NCBI GenBank assembly: GCA_016700055.1
Contig: CP064997.1
Location: forward strand, 2,604,001 to 2,668,000
Direction of reading: 5' to 3'
From: Actinomycetota bacterium
GTDB lineage: Bacteria; Actinomycetota; Acidimicrobiia; Acidimicrobiales; Ilumatobacteraceae
Length of the DNA: 64,000 nucleotides
Shown here piece by piece: positions 58,888 through 64,000 of the stretch. Both the position numbers and the translations under genes were made by a program. Numbering within the stretch: position 1 is the stretch's first letter; each line of letters begins with the position of its first letter. The notes beneath the pieces are model-generated. The model had not been told where the DNA came from and made no database searches. It saw nothing but the letters and a program-made list of their open reading frames with translations.

Positions 58888-60180
58888 ATGGAACCCGTAG
58901 TCGGGGTTGTAGGGGTCGAGGAAGAGGCGCTGGCGGCTTTGAACGCCGGGGTCGATGCGCTCTCTCGGCTCGAGCTCGTCGAGCTGTCTGACGACAGATT
59001 GCACGCGTTGACGATCGCCGTGCAGCGCTGCACCGCCCGGTTGGGTGTGGCCCGCGCCGCTGTCGTCCGCCGTTGGGATACGCGGGGGGTGTGGGCCGCA
59101 GACGGTTCGCGCAGCCCCGCTCACCGCCTGGCCCGAGAGACGAACACCTCCACGCACTCCGCTCGGGTGGAGCTCGCGAGGGCGCGGGATCTGGCCGTGA
59201 TGACGAAGACCGCAGCGGCGATCACCGCCGGTCAGCTGTCGTTGGATCACGTGTACCTGTTCGCCAAGGCACGCAAGGAACCCTGCCAAGCCGCGTTCGC
59301 CGACAGCGAGCAATGGCTCGTCGACCAATGCGCCCGGTTGCCGTTCCAAGACGCCGAACGGCTCGTCAAGTACTGGCGTCAACGCGCCGACGCCGCCGCC
59401 GCCGAGGACGAGGCCGAACGCAACGAGAGCGCCAACACGTTGCACGCGTCCGCGACCTTGGACGGCACGGTGGTGATCAACGGGCAGCTCGACGCGATAT
59501 CAGGGGCGGTGTTCACCAACGAACTCAACCGTTTGGAGCGCCAGTTGCTGCTGGCTGACAAGGCGCAACTGGTGGTGAGAACCGCTGCGCAGCGGCGGGC
59601 GGCGGCGTTGGTGGAGATGGCCAAGCGGTCAGCGGCGTCCAAGACCGGTCGGCAGAGGCCGCTGATCACCGTGCTCGTCGGCGACGAGACGTTGCGGCAC
59701 ATGTGTGAGTTGTCCAACGGCACGGTGATCACCCCCGGCCAAGCAGCCGGACTGGTCAACGACGCACTAGTGGAATCGGTGATCTTCGACAACAAGACCA
59801 CCGTCATCGCCGTCACCCACAAACGACGCTTCACCGGTGCCCTACGCCGCGCGATCGAAGTCCGCGACCGCCGCTGCCAACACAGCTCGGGTTGCTATCA
59901 GACCGTGGAACGTTGCGACGTCGACCACATCACCCCCTACCGCGACGGCGGACCGACCAGCCAGTTCAACGGACGACTGCTGTGTGCCTTCCACAACCGC
60001 CACCCCGACGTCAGCGACCACCACCAGGTCAAACCCCAACCACACAGGACGATCGACGACCTCGACCGCCTCCGCGCCCTCATCCGCTGGCGCAACCAAC
60101 AAGCCCAAGCCGCCGAAGACGCAGCCAACAACGAAGCGAACGACGACAGCGACGGAGAAGACAACGACAGCGACCTGTGA
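58888..60180 (+). CDS. DUF222/13E12-type HNH endonuclease-domain protein
   Basis: 430 residues: an N-terminal DUF222 helical region to about residue 310 and a C-terminal HNH nuclease domain, RRCQHSSGCYQTVERCDVDHITPYRDGGPT...RLLCAFHN, with Cys-x-zinc and DxDHIxP. This is the 13E12 repeat family of actinobacteria. An SOS box and promoter just upstream make it DNA-damage inducible, as for mycobacterial 13E12 genes. Its target and cellular role are unknown; sequence similarity to mobile-element REP13E12 suggests a selfish or repair role. The tail is Asp/Glu/Asn-rich. Confidence 0.88.
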   Translation: MEPVVGVVGVEEEALAALNAGVDALSRLELVELSDDRLHALTIAVQRCTARLGVARAAVVRRWDTRGVWAADGSRSPAHRLARETNTSTHSARVELARARDLAVMTKTAAAITAGQLSLDHVYLFAKARKEPCQAAFADSEQWLVDQCARLPFQDAERLVKYWRQRADAAAAEDEAERNESANTLHASATLDGTVVINGQLDAISGAVFTNELNRLERQLLLADKAQLVVRTAAQRRAAALVEMAKRSAASKTGRQRPLITVLVGDETLRHMCELSNGTVITPGQAAGLVNDALVESVIFDNKTTVIAVTHKRRFTGALRRAIEVRDRRCQHSSGCYQTVERCDVDHITPYRDGGPTSQFNGRLLCAFHNRHPDVSDHHQVKPQPHRTIDDLDRLRALIRWRNQQAQAAEDAANNEANDDSDGEDNDSDL

Positions 60181-60200
60181 CCGGTCGGCCGCGCGGACGG

Positions 60201-63200
60201 TCAGCGCGCGACGAAGTACTTCGCCTGAGGGTGGTGGCAGATGAGCGCCGAGGTGGTCTGCTCAGGGTGGTACTGCCAGCCCGTCTCCTCGGACACCTCG
60301 ATGCCCAGGCGGTCGGCGCCGAGCAGGGCGGCCACCTTCGCGTTGTCCTCTAGGTCTGGGCATGCCGGATAGCCCCACGAGTACCTGCCGCCGCGGTACT
60401 GCTGGCGGAAGAGCCCGGCCACGGTCGGGCCGTCCTCGCCGGCGAAGCCCCACTCCTCGCGTATGCGGCGGTGCCACAGCTCGGCCATGGCCTCGGTCAT
60501 CTCCACACCGAGACCGTGCAGGCGCATGTACTGCTGGTACTCGTTCGCCGCGAACAGCCGCGCAGTCTCCTCGCTCACCTGCGCGCCCATGGTGACGATG
60601 TGGAACGCCGCGTAGTCGATCTCGCCGGAATCCACCGGGCGGAAGAAGTCCGCGATGCATAGGTAGGGGGCCGAACGCTGCCGGGGGTACTGGAAGCGCG
60701 TGAGCTCGGCCGAGCGTTGCTCGTCGGCCCAGATGACGAGTTCGTCGCCCTCGCCGTTCGCGGCGAAGTAGCCGTATACGACCTGGGGCACGAGCACACC
60801 CGACGCCTTCGCGGCAGCGATCTGCTCGCGCAGCAAAGGACGGATGCGCGCCTTGAACTCGTCGTCGGTCTCGACGCGACCGTCTGCCCCTGCCTCGGGG
60901 CGGTACTGCCACTGGTTGCGGAAGAGAGCGGTCTCGTTGACGAACGCCGCGATCTCGTCGAGGCCGACGCCCTTGGCCACTCTCGACCCGAGGAACGGCG
61001 GGCGGAACACCGGGTTGTCCGCCGCGACGTCAGGGGAGCGGCTGGGTCGCTCCACCTCGGCGTCGGCGGAGGTAGGGGTGTTCCGAGCGGGGAGCTGGCG
61101 GCCGGAGGGCACGCGGCCGAAGTCCGCGTCCCAGTCGCCGGAGCGCTTCATCGCGAGCAGCCGCTCGAGCGTGGCCAGACCCTCGAAGGCGTCACGGCCG
61201 TAGAACAGCCTGCCCTCGTACACCTCACGCAGGTCACGTTCGACGTACGTGCGGTTCAGCGCCGCGCCGCCGAGCAGCACCGGGATCTCGGACAGCCCGA
61301 GCGCGTTCAGCTCCTCCAGGTTCTCGCGCATCACGATCGTGCTCTTCACGAGCAGCCCGCTCATGCCGATCGCGTCGGCGTCGACCTCTTTCGCCTTCGC
61401 CACCATGTCGCCGATCGAGACCTTGATCCCGAGGTTGTGCACCTCGTAGCCGTTGTTCGTGCACAAGATGTCGACCAGGTTCTTGCCGATGTCGTGCACA
61501 TCGCCCTTGACCGTGGCGAGCACGAGCCGGCCCTTCGACGTGGCGTCGCCGACGCGCTCCATGTGCGGCTCGAGATGGGAAACGGCGGCCTTCATCGTCT
61601 CGGCGGACTGCAGCACGAAGGGGAGCTGCATCTCACCCGAGCCGAACAGCTCGCCGACGACCTTCATCCCCTCGAGCAGCACGTCGTTCACGATCTCGAG
61701 CGCAGGCATGCCGGCGTCCAGTGCCTCGTCGAGGTCGTCGGTGAGCCCGTCGCGCTCGCCGTCGATGATCCGTTGCTTCAACCGCTGGTCGACCGGCCAC
61801 CCCGAGCGGTCCTCGCGAACGGCAGTGGTGGTCTGCACGTCGGCGAACACCTCGAGCAGCTTGGTGAGCGGGTCGTATCCGGGACTGCGCCGGTCGTAGA
61901 CCAGGTCGAGGCAGACCTGACGCTGCTCTTCGGGGATGCGGGCGAGCGGGGTGATCTTTCCGGCATGCACGATGGCCGAGTCGAGCCCGGCCGTGGTGCA
62001 CTCGTGCAGGAACACGCTGTTCAGCACGTGGCGGGCGGCGGGCTTCAACCCGAAGCTGACGTTGCTGACACCGAGGGTGGTGAACGCGCCAGGGATCTCG
62101 GACTTGATCCGCCCGATGGCCTCGATGGTGTGCTTGGCGTCGGCGCGTAGGTCGTCGTCGCCGGTGGACAGCGGGAACGTCAGAGCGTCGAAGATCAAGT
62201 CGCTCGCGTCGAGTCCGTACCTCTCCGACGCGATGTCGTGGATCCGATGCGCGATCTCCATCTTCCACTCCACGTCGCGGGCCTGGCCGCGCTCGTCGAT
62301 GAGCAGGCAGATGACTGCGGCTCCGTACTCGCGAGCGAGGGAGAAGACGCGATCGAGACGGCTGCCGGGCAGCTCGCCGTCTTCCAAGTTCGCCGAGTTG
62401 AGGATCGCCCGGCCACCGAGACGTTGCAGACCGGCCTCCATCACCTGCGGTTCGGTGGAATCGAGCACGAGCGGTGCGGTGGCGGCCGTCGCGAACCGCT
62501 TGGCGATCTCGTCCATGTCGGCGACTCCGTCGCGCCCGACGTAGTCGACGCACACGTCGAGAACGTGGGCTCCTTCGCGCACCTGGTCGGCGGCCATCTT
62601 GGTGCACGTGTCCCAGTCGGCGTTCAGCATCGCGTCGCGAAACGCCTTCGATCCGTTCGCGTTGGTGCGCTCACCGATGATCAGGAACGACTTGTCCTGG
62701 TGGAGCGTCACCGGGCTGTAGATGCTGCTCACCGACGGCTCGTACGTGGGTGACCGCCGCGCAGGTTCGACTCCCCGCACGGCCTCGACCACCGCCCGCA
62801 TGTGCGCGGGTGTGGTGCCGCAGCAGCCGCCGACGACTGTGATCCCGAGGTCGGCGATGTGGTGCCGGTGGAACCTGGCGAGGTCCTCGGGGGTGAGGTC
62901 GTAGTGGGTGCGGCCGTCGACGACGCTCGGGAGGCCGGCGTTCGGCAGCACGCTGACCGGCACCGGGCAGTACTGGCTGAGGTAGCGCAGGTGCTCCTGC
63001 ATCTCGGCCGGGCCGGTGGCGCAGTTGATCCCGATCACGTCCGGCTTCATCGACAGGATCGAGGTGAGCGCGGCGCCGATCTCGGTGCCGACGAGCATCC
63101 GCCCGGTGGTCTCGATCGTGACCTGTACCTGCATCGGCACGGCGCGCCCCTCGGCCCGCATCGCGCTGCGGCAGCCCGCCATCGCCGCCTTGACCTGGAG

Positions 63201-63701
63201 CAGGTCGTAGCAGGTCTCGACGAGGAAGAGGTCGACGCCGCCGGCCAGCAGTCCGCGGGCCTGCTCGGCGTAGGCGTCGCGCAGGGCGGCGAACGTGATG
63301 TGGCCGAGGCTCGGCAGCTTGGTGCCGGGCCCGATCGAACCGGCGACGTAGCGGGGTCGGCCGTCGCCACGTTCGAACCCGTCGGCCACGTCGCGGGCGA
63401 TGCGCGCCGCGGCCACGTTCAGCTCGTGGGCGCGATCGGCGATGTCGTACTCCGCAAGGACCGTGGAGAAGCTGCCGAAGGAGGCCGTCTCCACCACGTC
63501 GACACCCGCGTCGAAGAAAGCCTCGTGCATGGAGGCGATGACGTCGGGACGGGTGAGGCAGAGCATCTCGTTGCAGCCTTCGAGCGTGACGCCGCCGAAG
63601 TCGTCAGCCGTCAGATCGAGCTCCTGCACGAAGGTGCCGAATGCGCCGTCGAACACGATCACGCGCTCGTTCGCCGCGTCGAGGAAGGGCTGCCGGGCCA
63701 T
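60201..63701 (-). CDS. metH: cobalamin-dependent methionine synthase
   Basis: 1166-residue enzyme transferring a methyl group from 5-methyl-THF through cobalamin to homocysteine. Order of domains: homocysteine domain with zinc Cys in GINCATGPAEM (near 225) and GGCCGTTP (near 293); pterin domain (330-590); cap and B12 domain with D-x-H-x-x-G in KGDVHDIGKNLVDI (near 733), GMSGLLVKSTIVM and LLGGAALNR; and a C-terminal AdoMet reactivation domain. All are present, so it is full length. ATG 63701 is preferred over upstream codons because those overlap the divergent gene's promoter. No cobalamin riboswitch is visible in the 59-bp gap. Confidence 0.95.
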   Translation of the reverse strand: MARQPFLDAANERVIVFDGAFGTFVQELDLTADDFGGVTLEGCNEMLCLTRPDVIASMHEAFFDAGVDVVETASFGSFSTVLAEYDIADRAHELNVAAARIARDVADGFERGDGRPRYVAGSIGPGTKLPSLGHITFAALRDAYAEQARGLLAGGVDLFLVETCYDLLQVKAAMAGCRSAMRAEGRAVPMQVQVTIETTGRMLVGTEIGAALTSILSMKPDVIGINCATGPAEMQEHLRYLSQYCPVPVSVLPNAGLPSVVDGRTHYDLTPEDLARFHRHHIADLGITVVGGCCGTTPAHMRAVVEAVRGVEPARRSPTYEPSVSSIYSPVTLHQDKSFLIIGERTNANGSKAFRDAMLNADWDTCTKMAADQVREGAHVLDVCVDYVGRDGVADMDEIAKRFATAATAPLVLDSTEPQVMEAGLQRLGGRAILNSANLEDGELPGSRLDRVFSLAREYGAAVICLLIDERGQARDVEWKMEIAHRIHDIASERYGLDASDLIFDALTFPLSTGDDDLRADAKHTIEAIGRIKSEIPGAFTTLGVSNVSFGLKPAARHVLNSVFLHECTTAGLDSAIVHAGKITPLARIPEEQRQVCLDLVYDRRSPGYDPLTKLLEVFADVQTTTAVREDRSGWPVDQRLKQRIIDGERDGLTDDLDEALDAGMPALEIVNDVLLEGMKVVGELFGSGEMQLPFVLQSAETMKAAVSHLEPHMERVGDATSKGRLVLATVKGDVHDIGKNLVDILCTNNGYEVHNLGIKVSIGDMVAKAKEVDADAIGMSGLLVKSTIVMRENLEELNALGLSEIPVLLGGAALNRTYVERDLREVYEGRLFYGRDAFEGLATLERLLAMKRSGDWDADFGRVPSGRQLPARNTPTSADAEVERPSRSPDVAADNPVFRPPFLGSRVAKGVGLDEIAAFVNETALFRNQWQYRPEAGADGRVETDDEFKARIRPLLREQIAAAKASGVLVPQVVYGYFAANGEGDELVIWADEQRSAELTRFQYPRQRSAPYLCIADFFRPVDSGEIDYAAFHIVTMGAQVSEETARLFAANEYQQYMRLHGLGVEMTEAMAELWHRRIREEWGFAGEDGPTVAGLFRQQYRGGRYSWGYPACPDLEDNAKVAALLGADRLGIEVSEETGWQYHPEQTTSALICHHPQAKYFVAR

Positions 63702-63746
63702 CGAATCGGCCACGCTACCGTGCCCCACCGGGCAACAGGTCGGGGA

Positions 63747-63752
63747 TAGCGT
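63747..63752 (+). promoter_or_regulatory. candidate -10 box for adenosyltransferase gene
   Basis: TAGCGT, 8 nt before the ATG at 63761, with no Shine-Dalgarno between, suggests a leaderless message, as for argG and the M24 gene, which use the same hexamer. Confidence 0.4.
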
Positions 63753-63760
63753 CCGGCGCG

Positions 63761-64000
63761 ATGGCAAGGGAGCGGATCTACACCAAGCGTGGCGACGACG
63801 GCACCACCGGGTTGCTGTACGGCGGGAGAGTGCGCAAGGACGACGTGCTCCCCGCCGCGTACGGCACGGTCGACGAGGCCCAGGCGGTGCTCGGGTTGGC
63901 GAGGGCCGAGGCCGCTGTGTCCGGCGCGCCCGAGGCGAACGAGCTGGAGCAGATGCTGGTCGGGATCATGAAGGACCTCTGGGTGCTGATGGCCGAGCTG
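63761..64000 (+). CDS. ATP:cob(I)alamin adenosyltransferase, PduO type, 3' truncated by window
   Basis: The 80 visible residues begin MARERIYTKRGDDGTTGLLYGG, the conserved PduO/MMAB ATP-binding N-terminus (TKxGDxGTT), followed by AYGTVDEAQAVLGLARAEA (family GTVDE-x-NA-like). The enzyme adenosylates cob(I)alamin to make coenzyme B12. The gene continues beyond the window. It is divergent from metH, 59 bp away, so two users or converters of cobalamin share one control region. Confidence 0.9.
   Translation, partial: MARERIYTKRGDDGTTGLLYGGRVRKDDVLPAAYGTVDEAQAVLGLARAEAAVSGAPEANELEQMLVGIMKDLWVLMAEL

Noticed and set aside
63702..63760. Cobalamin riboswitch for metH or the adenosyltransferase
   Set aside because: Only 59 bp between divergent starts, with no B12-box-like sequence.
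1..64000. tRNA or rRNA genes
   Set aside because: No cloverleaf or rRNA-like sequence was noticed on reading the gaps; a tRNAscan run could settle it.

Overview
This is high-GC chromosomal DNA from an actinomycete. Three things support that: S-(hydroxymethyl)mycothiol-type and F420-type dehydrogenases, a 13E12-type HNH protein behind a mycobacterial-style SOS box, and many apparently leaderless starts preceded by TAnnnT boxes. A secreted protein with three DTR...GYxG surface repeats, DUF6458 and DUF6766 proteins and an imelysin/di-haem/HTTM cluster suggest class Acidimicrobiia (Ilumatobacter-like). That placement is an inference from gene families; no rRNA gene is present. Coding density is very high. 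No intergenic stretch exceeds about 265 bp, and I see no tRNA, rRNA, CRISPR array, IS element or prophage.

Layout. 1-5.1 kb: 3' part of a large LuxR-type (LAL) regulator, a small lipoprotein, a PemK/MazF-type toxin-antitoxin pair, a VOC protein and a fumarylacetoacetate-hydrolase-family enzyme. 5.3-7.3 kb: a translationally coupled trio of two paralogous ferritin-like di-iron proteins and a four-cysteine zinc-ribbon protein. 7.3-11.3 kb: an ECF sigma factor with a membrane partner, and an OmpR-type two-component system. 11.4-18.8 kb: DUF2271 lipoprotein, PepSY membrane protein and ApbE flavin transferase, next to imelysin / di-haem oxidoreductase / imelysin-like / HTTM. This looks like a cell-envelope redox and metal-acquisition region, with a palindrome in the apbE-imelysin promoter gap. 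19-24.5 kb: HxlR regulator, crotonase, membrane alpha/beta hydrolase, a selenoprotein of the glycine/betaine/D-proline reductase B family read through an in-frame UGA, a VOC protein and a ferredoxin. 24.5-31.6 kb: DUF6766, a secreted repeat protein, UspA, an MDR reductase, a cAMP-type acetyltransferase and a Vps62-like protein.

31.7-36 kb: three genes with 4-nt overlaps (ceramidase-like/PlsC fusion, flippase-like protein, fucose-isomerase-like enzyme) form a candidate envelope-lipid operon. 36-44 kb: DUF6458, Fe superoxide dismutase, mycothiol-dependent dehydrogenase, geranylgeranyl-reductase-family flavoprotein, MmyB-type regulator, CocE-type hydrolase and an M20 peptidase. 44-55 kb: argG, M24 peptidase plus phosphatase, amidohydrolase, MFS exporter, acyl-CoA thioesterase, LLM oxidoreductase and ArsC. 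55-64 kb: a heterodimeric ABC exporter, an SOS-controlled HNH protein, cobalamin-dependent methionine synthase and, divergent from it, an ATP:cob(I)alamin adenosyltransferase cut by the window end.

Two dispersed hairpin families lie between genes: three copies of a GGAAGTGCGATATCTC palindrome and two copies of a TTCTCGGTCGGAT palindrome. The second supplies the stop codons of two unrelated genes. The observations most worth following are the selenoprotein, the di-iron trio, the lipid operon with its unusual fusion, and the repeat families.
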